From: JACCTU01 sp963798985
GTDB lineage: Bacteria > Actinomycetota > Thermoleophilia > Gaiellales > Gaiellaceae
Reading direction: 5' to 3'
Length of the DNA: 64,000 nucleotides
Assembly (NCBI GenBank): GCA_963798985.1
Contig: CAWCVL010000002.1
Coordinates: 62,001 to 126,000, forward strand
The translations under genes and the position numbers were made by a program. Under the pieces are notes generated by a model. It searched no databases. It saw nothing but the letters and a program-made list of their open reading frames with translations, and was not told where the DNA came from. Shown here one piece after another: positions 27,645 through 35,769 of this stretch (within the stretch, counting starts at the first letter, position 1; each line of letters begins with the position of its first letter).

Positions 27645-27650
27645 TAGCTT
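27645..27650 (+). promoter_or_regulatory. -10 hexamer TAGCTT of the DMT exporter gene
   Basis: TAGCTT, 6 bases, GTG 27657; leaderless pattern between divergent tRNA-Pro and the exporter. Confidence 0.5.
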
Positions 27651-27656
27651 CGCGCC

Positions 27657-28592
27657 GTGGTCGAGCCCCTCCTCCCGGTCGGCGGTGCGCCTCCACGCGA
27701 GCCGCACCCGTTCCTCGGCTACGGGATGGTGCTGACAGCCGCGACGCTCTGGGCCGTCAACGGTGCGGTGTCGAAGGTGATTCTCGACTCGGGCGTCTCG
27801 TCCCTCCGGCTGAGCGAGGTTCGCTCGACGGGTGCCTTCGTCGGGCTGGCCCTCGTGCTCTTGCTCGTCGCGCCTAGGCGGCTCCGCGTCTCCCGTGCTG
27901 AGCTGCCGATGCTCGCGCTGTTCGGGATCGCGGGCCTCGCCTTCGTGCAGTGGTTCTACTTCGTCGCGATCCACCGCATGTCGCTCGCGGTCGCGCTCTT
28001 GATCCAGTACCTCGCCCCGCTGCTCGTCGCGCTCTTCTCGCGGTACGTCCTGCACGTCGAGGTGCGACGGCGGATCTGGCTCGCGCTGGGGCTTGCGCTC
28101 GTCGGGCTCTCGTTCGTGCTCGAGATCTGGGGCGGCGCCGAGCTGGACGGGATCGGCGTCGGCGCGTCACTGCTCGCCGCGACGAGCTACGCGCTCTACA
28201 TCCTCGTCGCGGAACGGGAGATCGGCCGGCGAGACGCGATCTCGCTCACGACCTACGGCTTCCTGTTCGCGTCGCTCTTCTGGGCCGTCGTGCAGCCGTG
28301 GTGGACGTTCCCGACCGGCGTCGTCGACGACGCAGCGCGGGGCGCCTGGGGCCTGCCGGTCTGGGCGCTGATGGCCTGGATGATCGTGCTCGGGACGATC
28401 GTCCCCTTCGGCCTGCTCGTGGGCTCCCTCAGCTTCATCCCGGCGACCAGAGCCAGCATCACGGCGATGTTCGAGCCCGTGGCCGCGACGGTCGTCGCCT
28501 GGTTGTGGCTCGGCGAGGAGCTCGGCGCGGCCCAGTTGGCTGGTGGCGCGGTTGTCCTGGCGGCCATACTGCTGGCCCAGACGGCTCGTTGA
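27657..28592 (+). CDS. EamA-family (DMT superfamily) transporter
   Basis: 311 residues, ten TM helices in two EamA repeats (about 20-150 and 165-305). Typical stretches are GYGMVLTAATLWAVNGAVSK, IQYLAPLLVALFSRYVL and TRASITAMFEPVAATVVAWL. Relatives export amino acids, nucleosides or other metabolites; substrate here unknown. GTG 27657 is chosen from the -10 spacing. A CAP-domain gene follows after 38 bases. Confidence 0.9.
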   Translation: MVEPLLPVGGAPPREPHPFLGYGMVLTAATLWAVNGAVSKVILDSGVSSLRLSEVRSTGAFVGLALVLLLVAPRRLRVSRAELPMLALFGIAGLAFVQWFYFVAIHRMSLAVALLIQYLAPLLVALFSRYVLHVEVRRRIWLALGLALVGLSFVLEIWGGAELDGIGVGASLLAATSYALYILVAEREIGRRDAISLTTYGFLFASLFWAVVQPWWTFPTGVVDDAARGAWGLPVWALMAWMIVLGTIVPFGLLVGSLSFIPATRASITAMFEPVAATVVAWLWLGEELGAAQLAGGAVVLAAILLAQTAR

Positions 28593-28630
28593 GCAGGACC
28601 TGTTTCGCGTCCGACGAATGGGGGGACCCT

Positions 28631-29137
28631 GTGTCCGACATGTTAAGTACTCTGTCGCGCTTCTTGCGCTTTGCAAGGAACATTTCTCTCGTTCTTGGCG
28701 TGAGTTTGTGCGCTTTGGCACTCGCCTCGCCGGTGCAGGCCAACCCGACTCCTGCCGAGGCAGACCTCCTTCGGGCGATGAACCAGGCGCGTGCGGAGCA
28801 CGGGGTTGCGCCGCTTCGCATCGACCTCCGGCTCGAGGCCGCGGCCCGGGCGAAGTCGCGGGCGATGCTCCGGACGGGCACGTTCGCGCACGGCAACTTC
28901 CAACGTCGGCTCTCGAGCTTCCGCGCCCGGGGCCTGTACTTCGGCGAGAACCTGGCGTGGGGCGTCGGCACACGCGGGTCGGCCCCGGGGATCGTCCAGA
29001 TGTGGCTCGCAAGCCCGTCGCACCGCGCCAACCTGCTCCGCCGCACGTATCGGCGGGTCGGGCTGGGCATCGTCGTCGGAACGTTCCGCGGCTACGGCGG
29101 CACTTCCGTCGTGACCGCCAACTTCGCCGGGCGTTAG
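28631..29137 (+). CDS. Secreted CAP/SCP-domain protein
   Basis: 168 residues: signal peptide (FARNISLVLGVSLCALALAS) with Ala-rich cleavage site, then a CAP domain (LLRAMNQARAEHGVAPLRID, MLRTGTFAHGNF, LYFGENLAWGVG, MWLASPSHRANLLRRTYRRVG). It is closely similar in build to the CAP protein at 24456-24995. The first 20 codons (TTAAGT, TCTCTCGTTCTT) are less GC-rich than the rest. GTG 28631 has a G-rich GGGGGACCC upstream; ATG 28640 is an alternative. A strong hairpin ends the convergent pair with the response regulator. Confidence 0.88.
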   Translation: MSDMLSTLSRFLRFARNISLVLGVSLCALALASPVQANPTPAEADLLRAMNQARAEHGVAPLRIDLRLEAAARAKSRAMLRTGTFAHGNFQRRLSSFRARGLYFGENLAWGVGTRGSAPGIVQMWLASPSHRANLLRRTYRRVGLGIVVGTFRGYGGTSVVTANFAGR

Positions 29138-29145
29138 TTCGTACT

Positions 29146-29174
29146 CCGAGGAACGTCCGCAGGACGTTCCTCGG
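29146..29174. terminator. Perfect 13-base hairpin between convergent genes
   Basis: CCGAGGAACGTCC and GGACGTTCCTCGG around loop GCA, in the 40-base gap between the CAP gene (+) and the response regulator (-). There is no T-run on either side. Same stem length and GCA loop as 22659-22687, so probably one family of intergenic stem-loops acting in both directions. Confidence 0.6.
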
Positions 29175-29177
29175 TGA

Positions 29178-29612
29178 CTATTCCTTCATCAGCTCTTCGA
29201 GGTCCGCGAGCTTCTCGCGCCGGAGCTGGTCGCGCTCGCCTCGCTCGATCCGCGCGAGCAGATCGCGCACGAGGGGTGCAAGCTCGAGTGGGTTGAACGG
29301 CTTCGTGATGTAGTCGACGCCGCCGATGTCGAGGCCCTTCGCGCGGTCGCGGAACTCGGCGCGGGCGGTGAGAAAGACGATCGGGATCTCGCTCGTCGCG
29401 GGGTCATCGACGAGCTGCTCCGCGACGCGCCAGCCGTCGAGCCCCGGCATCATCACGTCGAGCAGGATCACGTCGGGCGGTTCGGCACGAGCCTTCTCGA
29501 GGCCCGACGGCCCGTCCGCCGCCTCGGCGACCTTCATCCCCTCGGCCTCGAGGTTCACCCGGCAGAGGAGCCGGATGGGTGCTTCGTCGTCGATGACGAG
29601 AACGTTGGTCAT
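29178..29612 (-). CDS. Single-domain response regulator
   Basis: 144 residues: a receiver domain (VLVIDDEAPIRLLCRVNLEA, phospho-acceptor Asp in DVILLDVMMPGLDG, Thr in IVFLTAR, Lys in YITKPFNPLEL) and a short charged helix (QLRREKLADLEELMKE) instead of an output domain. It lies 19 bases after the five-GAF kinase stop, so it is almost certainly its phosphorylation partner, acting by protein contact rather than DNA binding. Confidence 0.93.
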   Translation of the reverse strand: MTNVLVIDDEAPIRLLCRVNLEAEGMKVAEAADGPSGLEKARAEPPDVILLDVMMPGLDGWRVAEQLVDDPATSEIPIVFLTARAEFRDRAKGLDIGGVDYITKPFNPLELAPLVRDLLARIERGERDQLRREKLADLEELMKE

Positions 29613-29631
29613 GAGCCGGAATCCGGTGCGC

Positions 29632-32600
29632 CTATACCCGCGCCGCGGGAAGCTCGAACGCGAAGCGCGAGCCTTCTCCTTCTGACGATTCGACCCAGAT
29701 CCTGCCTCCCATCGCGTTGACCAGCTCCTGCGCGAGGAAGAGACCGAGGCCGGTTCCGCCTCGCTCCTGGTCCGCGCGGTAGAACTTGCGGAAGATCCGG
29801 TCCTGCTCTGCCTCGGGAATTCCGACTCCCTCGTCGGCGACCTGGAACTCGACGGTGTCGCTCTTGCGACGCGCGGCCACGGTGACCCTACCGCCGTCGG
29901 GCGAGTACTTGACGGCGTTGTCGACGAGGTGTGCGAGCACCTGGCGGAGCTTGTCCGCGTCCGCCTCGGCTGAGAGCGGCTCCGTCGGCAACTCGACCAC
30001 GAAGCTGTGCGCGACGCTCTCTCCCGCAGACGTCACCACCTCCGCGACGAGCGGTCGCACATCGGTTGGGAGCAGGTCGACGTGCAAATCGCCGGCGTCG
30101 AGTCGAGCGACGTTCAGCAACTGGTCGACGATGCCCGTCAGCCGCGACGACTCGGAAGAGATGTAACCCAGGAAGACGCGGCGGTCCTCCTCGCCGAACG
30201 GGATGTCCTCGCGCAGGAGCGTCTCGGCAAAACCGTAGATCGAGGTCAGCGGCCCTCGAAGCTCGTGCGAGACACTCGAGACGAACTGGGACTTCATCTC
30301 CTCGACGGAACGGTCGGCGGAGATGTCGCGGAAGGCGTAGATGCGCCCCGCCACTTGCCCCGCGGGATCGCGCATGACCGCTTCGGTGACCGAGAGCCAG
30401 ATCTCGCCGCCACCGCGCGTGATCCGCAGGAGCGGCGCGCCGGTCAACGTTCGGCCGAGGACCTGCTCGGGCGAACGTCCGAGCGCCTCACTCGGCGGCA
30501 CGCCCGTCACCTGCTCGGCGGCTCGATTCCAGAGCACGACGTTGCCGTCGCGATCGAGCGCGACGATCCCGTCCGCGATGTTCTCGAGGATGGCCGTGCT
30601 GCGCTCCTTCTCGAGCGCGACACGCTGGTAGAGCTCGGCGTTCGAGAGCGCGGCCGACGTGTTGGCCGCAAGCGCGAGGAGCGCCTCGATCTCCTCCGGG
30701 CGCCAGCGCCGAGGCCCGCGCCCGTACACCGCGATCACGCCGAGGAGCGAGCTCTCCGGCCCGACGAGCGGCACGCCGAGATACGAGCTGTAGCCGGCCG
30801 CGAGCACCGCGTCGGACGCGAGCAGCGCTGCGTCGGCCGCCGCGTTCTCGACCGCCACTGCTCTCCGCGACTGTGAGACCTCTCCCGACAGCCAACCCGC
30901 CGTCTCGCTGCGGACTCCGAGCGCCACCTCCGCGTCGCTCCCCGCAACAGCGGTCACGAGCAGCTCGTCGCCCTCGACGATCCTGATCGCGCACGCGTCG
31001 GCGCCGAGCAGCTCCGGAGCCTGCTGGACGACCTCGTCGAGCACCGCGGCCGGGTCGAGCTCGGTCGCAAGCGCAGTGCCGGTTCGCGCGAGCTGTTGCG
31101 CGAGGGCGCGCGACGTTCGCTCCCCCTCGAACAAACCGCTCCGCTCGAGCGCTCCGCGGGCAGCGCCCGTCAGCTGTCGCGCGAGCTCGACGTCCTCGTC
31201 GCGCAGGTAGCGCTCGTCGGCGAAGAAGACGAGGACGAGCCCGGCCGCGTCTTCGCCTGCGACCTCGAGCGGAATCAAGAGCAGCGAGCGAACGGCGCAG
31301 GTCTCCGCGAGCACGCGCCAGTCAGAGTCGAAGCGGTCGTCCGTCGCGAGCTGCGGCGAGGCGAGGATGCGGCGCTCCTCCGAAGCGTGCCGAAAGCCAA
31401 ACTCGCCGTCGAGACCGCCCTCGAGTGCAGCCACGAGCGGCGCCGGGAGCTCGTGCCCGCCGGCAAGTCGTAGAGCTCCACCGTTCGGCATCACGACCGC
31501 AGTGAACGCGGCGCCGAACGCCTCACCCGCCGCCTGCGCGACGGCGTCGAGCGTCGCGGACAGCGAGAGCGGCTCGACGAGCACAGAGGCGATGCGGTAG
31601 AAGCCTCGCTGAATCCGCGCCTGACGCGAGCTCTCCTCGAACGCCTCCGCGTTTCGGAGCGCCAGCGACGCGAGAGCCGCGAACGCCTCGAGCAGCTCGA
31701 GTCCCTGCTCGTCGAAGCGACCGGCGGTCCGGGAACACACGCCCAGCACGCCGCGCACCTCGTCGAAAACCACGATGGGCGCGATCATCACGTCTTCGAA
31801 CTCGCGATAGCTCGCCGACGGGCTTGGCGTCTCCGTCCGCGCGAAGTCGCGCTTCAGGACCGGCCGCCGCGCCGCGATCGCGTCGCCGAGCGTGCCCTCG
31901 GGCACGACCTCTCGGCCGGTCTCGCTTTCGGGCAGGCCGTGAACGGCGCGACACTCGAGGGTGCGACGGCGCTCGTCGAACAGCCAGCAGTCCGCGGCAT
32001 CCGCGCCGAGCAGCTGCACGACTTCGCGGACGAGGACTTCGAGGACGCCCTGGAAGTCCAGCTCGCTGGTCAGCGTCTGGGCCGCATGCAGCAGCGCGGT
32101 CTGGCGCAAGAGGCGAAGCTCGTGATCCGCCAGCAGGCGCGCCGTGTCGAGACCGAGCCCGAGCTCCCGTGAGACCACCTCGGCGAACGCGACATCCGCA
32201 GGCGACCACGCCCCCGGCACGTTGCGGTGCACGGCCAGCACCCCGATCAGCCGGTCGAAGACGACGATCGGCGTCGCGAGGACGGCCCGCGAGCCGAACT
32301 CGAGCAGCCCCGGGCGGCCGCCGTGCACCGCGTCCTCGAGCTCAGGGGCCGTGGCGACGTCGGTAAGCGCGATCGTCCGACGATCCCGCATCGCGAGGTT
32401 CGAGACGGCCAGCCGCGCGAGGCTCGAGTCGCCGATCGGCTGGAGCCCTTCGCGATGCCACTGCGCCTTGACCGTCATCACGCCGTCCGGCTCGCCCAAC
32501 CGGACGAAGCAACGCTCCGCCTGGAGCACGTCGGCGACAGCGGCGACCGCATGCTCGAGCACCGCATCGAGATTGGAGTCGGTTCGAATCCGCGCGGCGA

Positions 32601-33438
32601 GCTGCGCGACGACCGACTCCCGGACGTCGTCCGCCCCGCGCAGCCGGTCGAGCACGGGAGCTGCCTCGGCAGCGAGCACCTGGAGCTCCGCGAGCTCGTC
32701 GTCCGGGAACGCTCGCTGCTTGCTCGTCGCCGCGACGACGAGCACGCCGATCACACGCTGGTCTGCGATCAGCGGGACGTACGCGAGGCTTCGCGCTCCG
32801 GTGGCCTCGACGAGCCGCGCACTCACTCGTTGCGACGCGCGCGCGTCGTACACGGCGAAGGCCGCTGCGTCGTGGTACGCGCTCGCGACGCCGGACGGCT
32901 CGTTCCGCAGGTCGAGGCGCACGTCTGGGAACCACGCGAGGTCCTCGCCGCGGTCGATCGCAACGATGCCGAGAGCGGCCGTTCCGCCTTCGTCGATGAG
33001 CATGAGCGCAGCGAACTCGGTTCTCGCGACGGACGCCGCGCGCTCGACGATCTCGCGCGAGGCTTCAGCGATCGTGTCGGCGTCGCGCAGCTGGCCTGCG
33101 GCGCGCGCGAGACCAGGCCCTGTGACCAGCAGCGCCCGCTCGCGAAAGCGAGCGAACAGGACCACTGCCGGCACGAGCGCGAGCAGGACCGCCGCGAGCC
33201 CCGGCCAGCCCGACCCGCCGACGGGCTCCCCGTCGCGAAGCACCAGCAGCCCGAAGATGATCGCGGCGACGCCGCCGAACGGGAAGACGAGCGCGAGGGC
33301 GAGCTCGAGCTCCCGCGCTGGGGTTCGCCGCGCCCGCACGAGGGCGGGCAGGAGCGAGGCTCCCGCAACGAGATAGACGACCCCGAGCGCGAGCAGGGGG
33401 ATCGCGTTCAACCAGATGGCCTGCTGCTCGGTTGTCAC
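29632..33438 (-). CDS. Multi-GAF/PAS sensor histidine kinase
   Basis: 1268 residues and intact. Two to three N-terminal TM helices (about 10-110) precede five GAF domains in tandem (about 120-270, 275-430, 435-600, 605-770, 775-930), one PAS domain (ILENIADGIVALDRDGNVVLW, about 935-1040), the H-box SSVSHELRGPLTSIYGF, N-box HLVDNAVKYSPDGG, G1 VADEGVGIP and G2 GGTGLGLFLAQELV. Such stacking integrates several small-molecule or redox cues; the ligands cannot be read from sequence. GTG 33438 (TTEQQAIWLNAIPLLALGVV) has TAGAAT 15 bases upstream. Operon with the response regulator. Confidence 0.93.
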   Translation of the reverse strand: MTTEQQAIWLNAIPLLALGVVYLVAGASLLPALVRARRTPARELELALALVFPFGGVAAIIFGLLVLRDGEPVGGSGWPGLAAVLLALVPAVVLFARFRERALLVTGPGLARAAGQLRDADTIAEASREIVERAASVARTEFAALMLIDEGGTAALGIVAIDRGEDLAWFPDVRLDLRNEPSGVASAYHDAAAFAVYDARASQRVSARLVEATGARSLAYVPLIADQRVIGVLVVAATSKQRAFPDDELAELQVLAAEAAPVLDRLRGADDVRESVVAQLAARIRTDSNLDAVLEHAVAAVADVLQAERCFVRLGEPDGVMTVKAQWHREGLQPIGDSSLARLAVSNLAMRDRRTIALTDVATAPELEDAVHGGRPGLLEFGSRAVLATPIVVFDRLIGVLAVHRNVPGAWSPADVAFAEVVSRELGLGLDTARLLADHELRLLRQTALLHAAQTLTSELDFQGVLEVLVREVVQLLGADAADCWLFDERRRTLECRAVHGLPESETGREVVPEGTLGDAIAARRPVLKRDFARTETPSPSASYREFEDVMIAPIVVFDEVRGVLGVCSRTAGRFDEQGLELLEAFAALASLALRNAEAFEESSRQARIQRGFYRIASVLVEPLSLSATLDAVAQAAGEAFGAAFTAVVMPNGGALRLAGGHELPAPLVAALEGGLDGEFGFRHASEERRILASPQLATDDRFDSDWRVLAETCAVRSLLLIPLEVAGEDAAGLVLVFFADERYLRDEDVELARQLTGAARGALERSGLFEGERTSRALAQQLARTGTALATELDPAAVLDEVVQQAPELLGADACAIRIVEGDELLVTAVAGSDAEVALGVRSETAGWLSGEVSQSRRAVAVENAAADAALLASDAVLAAGYSSYLGVPLVGPESSLLGVIAVYGRGPRRWRPEEIEALLALAANTSAALSNAELYQRVALEKERSTAILENIADGIVALDRDGNVVLWNRAAEQVTGVPPSEALGRSPEQVLGRTLTGAPLLRITRGGGEIWLSVTEAVMRDPAGQVAGRIYAFRDISADRSVEEMKSQFVSSVSHELRGPLTSIYGFAETLLREDIPFGEEDRRVFLGYISSESSRLTGIVDQLLNVARLDAGDLHVDLLPTDVRPLVAEVVTSAGESVAHSFVVELPTEPLSAEADADKLRQVLAHLVDNAVKYSPDGGRVTVAARRKSDTVEFQVADEGVGIPEAEQDRIFRKFYRADQERGGTGLGLFLAQELVNAMGGRIWVESSEGEGSRFAFELPAARV

Positions 33439-33484
33439 TGGGCTTTCGGCGAATTCTAGGCCAGGGCCGCGGGTTTCCTATCCG

Positions 33485-33662
33485 CGCGGCTCAGTTCTCC
33501 GGCTTCAAAAGATGGGCCGAACGGCCCATTGTGGCCCGGCAGCCCGCTCGTTACCGTGGTCGCACTGGGCGATGCGAGCCGTGGTCCTCTGGGCTATTGA
33601 GACCGCGGTGAGCACTCTGAAGAGGCCGGCTGCACCGACCCCCCGAAGCAGCCGGCCTTTTC
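33485..33662 (+). ncRNA. Candidate terminated small RNA
   Basis: A + strand stretch of about 180 bases in the 411-base gene-free gap 33439-33849. It contains an 8-base hairpin GATGGGCC-GAAC-GGCCCATT (33511-33530) and a larger arm (GCTC and ACCGTGGTC pairing with GACCGCGGT and GAGC, between about 33546 and 33613). It ends in a clear intrinsic terminator. TCCTAT near 33477 could be its -10. No protein reading is convincing. It may be a small RNA in the style of 6S RNA or an attenuated leader; I cannot assign a class. Confidence 0.4.
33624..33662 (+). terminator. Intrinsic terminator
   Basis: GGCCGGCTGC (33624-33633) and GCAGCCGGCC (33648-33657) form a perfect 10-base stem, followed directly by TTTTC. 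The T-run is only on the + side, so it ends a + transcript made from the preceding gene-free region. Confidence 0.85.
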
Positions 33663-33670
33663 ATATCCCT

Positions 33671-33833
33671 GGAGGGCTTGACGGAGCTGACCTCGTCGCC
33701 GGGGCGCGATGGGTGGTGCGAGGCAAGGACGCAGGGAGCGTTCGTATCCAGTGGATACGGGCGCGACTGAGGACGCCGCATCGCGCCGCCCAGCGCGGCC
33801 CGGCGGCACAGCGTCTGCTTCGTCAAGCCCTCC
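33671..33833 (+). ncRNA. Structured RNA of unknown class, copy 2
   Basis: A 163-base rod homologous to 6221-6382. Closing helix GGAGGGCTTGACG/CGTCAAGCCCTCC (33671-33683/33821-33833) is perfect. Next come AGC-T-GAC/GTC-T-GCT, TCGCCGGG/CCCGGCGG (33696-33703/33799-33806), a helix 33705-33714/33788-33797 with one A.G mismatch, and a terminal hairpin 33738-33749/33753-33764 with loop AGT. The internal loop GCGAGGCAAGGACGCAGGGA (33718-33737) with GCGACTGAGGACGC (33763-33776) matches copy 1 almost base for base, at the same offsets from both ends (47 and 54). It ends 16 bases before ispH. TCATAT at 33661-33666 is a possible -10. Confidence 0.72.
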
Positions 33834-33849
33834 TAGCTACGCTGAGCTC

Positions 33850-34807
33850 GTGGTCAAGCGTGTCCTCCTGGCGTCTCCTCGCGGCTACTGCGCCGGGGTC
33901 GAGCGCGCCGTCGACACGGTCGAGCTCGCCCTCGAGCACTACGGCGCTCCGATCTACGTCCGCAAGCAGATCGTCCACAACGCGCACGTGGTGCGCGAGC
34001 TCGAGGAGCGCGGCGCGATCTTCATCGACAGCGAGGAAGAAGCCCCCGAGGGCTCGACCATCGTCTTCTCGGCCCACGGGGTCGCGCCCATGGTGCACAC
34101 GAACGCCGCGGCACGTGGGCTGAACACGATCGACGCGACGTGCCCGCTCGTGACGAAGGTGCATACACAAGCGCGGCGCTTCGCGGCCGAGGGCTACACC
34201 GTCCTCTTGATCGGTCATGCCGGACACGAAGAGGTCGAGGGCACGATGGGCGAGGCGCCGGAGGCGACGGTCCTGATCGAGTCGGTGCAGGACGCCGAGA
34301 CGCTCGACTTCGCACCCGACGAGAAGCTCGCGTACATCACGCAGACGACACTCTCCGTCGACGAGACGGGTGAGATCATCAAGGTGCTGCGGCGCCGCTT
34401 CCCGAACGTGCACGCACCGAAGCGCGAGGACATCTGTTACGCGACGTCCAACCGGCAGTGGGCGGTCAAGGAGATGCTCGGCGAGATCCAGCTCCTGCTC
34501 GTGATCGGCTCGCGCAACTCCTCCAACTCGAACCGGCTCGTGGAGGTTGCGCGCGCGAGCGGTGTCGCCTCATACCTGATCGACGACGAGACCGACATCC
34601 GCGAGGAGTGGCTCGAGGGGGTCGAGACCGCCGGCGTCACATCGGGCGCGTCCGCACCCGAGAAGCTCGTGACGCGCGTCTGCGACTGGTTCCGTGCGAG
34701 TGGGCGTGGAGGACATCACGCCGTACAAGCTCGTCGAGGAAGACGTCGAGTTTCGCCTTCCCGTCGAGCTCCGCCGCGAGCTCGCCCTCGCGGAGGCGCA
34801 GCGATAA
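33850..34807 (+). CDS. ispH: 4-hydroxy-3-methylbut-2-enyl diphosphate reductase (frameshifted near end)
   Basis: IspH is the last enzyme of the MEP isoprenoid pathway, a 4Fe-4S reductase giving IPP and DMAPP. The three cluster cysteines are in LASPRGYCAGVERAVD, TIDATCPLVTKVH and REDICYATSNRQ. Other signatures are IVHNAHVVRELEERGA, FSAHGVAP and GSRNSSNSNRLVEVA. One extra base at about 34699-34703 shifts the last 34 codons; in the other frame they read VEDITPYKLVEEDVEFRLP and end AEAQR then TAA at 34805. GTG 33850 has no ribosome site; TAGCTA ends 10 bases before it. Confidence 0.94.
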
Positions 34808-34830
34808 AGACTGCTGCCGCGGTCCTCGGC

Positions 34831-35769
34831 GTGATCGCGCTTGCGTTCTTCGCCGCGGCCGGGGGCTACCTGCTGCGCGACTCGCAGGACCTCGAGGAGG
34901 AGTGGAGCCACTGCGTCGACGGCACCGCGGGCTACGAGGTGCAGTACCCCGCCGATTGGAGTACCGCGACGGGCGAACTGGCGTGCCGCTTCTTCGAGCC
35001 GGAGCCGTTCACGGTTCCAGCCGACAGTGACTTCGGCGGCACGGCGCTCGAAGTGCTCCCGCAAGAGCAGCCGTTCGACGCGGCGCTCGCCGGGCTGATC
35101 GACACGCGCTTCGCGACGACCGAGGTCCGGGAGCAGGTGACGATCGGCGGGCACCGTGGCTTCCGGCTCGAGCTCGTCGCGACGGGCGAGGGACTGAGCG
35201 CGAAGGGCACGCGCACGTACGGGTACCTCCTGCGGCGCGATGGCGGCGGGGCGATCGTGATCCAGACGACTGCGCAGCCCGATGAGACGCTTCGCTACCG
35301 GTCGATCGTCGATCACGCTGCGAGCACGATCGCGTTCTTCGAGCCGTCGCCGGTCGCGGTCAGCGGGCTTCCCGAGCCGGTCGCGGAGACGCACGCCGCG
35401 CTGCTCGCAGCAGCCGAGGCGCACGACGAGCAGGCGCTCGAGGCGCTGATCGAGCCCAGCGAGTTCCGCTACACGTTCGGCGAGAACGTGCCGGGCGGCG
35501 CGCTCGCGTTCTGGCGCACGACCAAGGAGCAGACCGGCACCGACCCGATCGACACCCTCGCGCGGGTGCTGCACCTGCCGTACGTGCTCTCGCAGGGGAT
35601 CTTCGTCTGGCCGTTCGCCTACGACAAGGAGCCCGGGGAGATGAGCGAGTACGAGTTGAGCCTGCTCGGCGACCTCATGCCCGAGGGCGTGACCGAGGTC
35701 GGCTATCTCGGCTGGCGCGCGGGCATTCGCCCGGACGGGCGCTGGGTCTTCTTCATCGCCGGGGACTGA
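34831..35769 (+). CDS. Exported/membrane-anchored protein, unknown function
   Basis: About 312 residues. An N-terminal hydrophobic helix (VIALAFFAAAGGYLL) acts as signal anchor. The outer part has a domain with Cys residues (WSHCVDGTAGYEVQYPADWS, GELACRFFEPEPF) of the kind found in PsbP/LpqN-like lipoproteins, followed by a separate C-terminal domain (about 190-312). No firm family. The frame is open back to ATA 34804, which overlaps the ispH TAA; the first standard start is GTG 34831, but it would shorten the helix, so an ATA start or a small sequence error is possible. The 3' end overlaps convergent tag by 17 bases. Confidence 0.6.
   Translation: MIALAFFAAAGGYLLRDSQDLEEEWSHCVDGTAGYEVQYPADWSTATGELACRFFEPEPFTVPADSDFGGTALEVLPQEQPFDAALAGLIDTRFATTEVREQVTIGGHRGFRLELVATGEGLSAKGTRTYGYLLRRDGGGAIVIQTTAQPDETLRYRSIVDHAASTIAFFEPSPVAVSGLPEPVAETHAALLAAAEAHDEQALEALIEPSEFRYTFGENVPGGALAFWRTTKEQTGTDPIDTLARVLHLPYVLSQGIFVWPFAYDKEPGEMSEYELSLLGDLMPEGVTEVGYLGWRAGIRPDGRWVFFIAGD

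Noticed and set aside
33551..33826. 91-codon minus frame across the structured RNA and terminator
   Set aside because: Composition is non-coding, it contradicts the + strand terminator, and nothing in it looks like a protein family.
33671..33833. Treating the two rod-shaped elements as MITEs with terminal inverted repeats
   Set aside because: The 13-14 base end repeats differ in sequence between copies while pairing is kept; MITE ends are conserved in sequence. No target-site duplication is seen.
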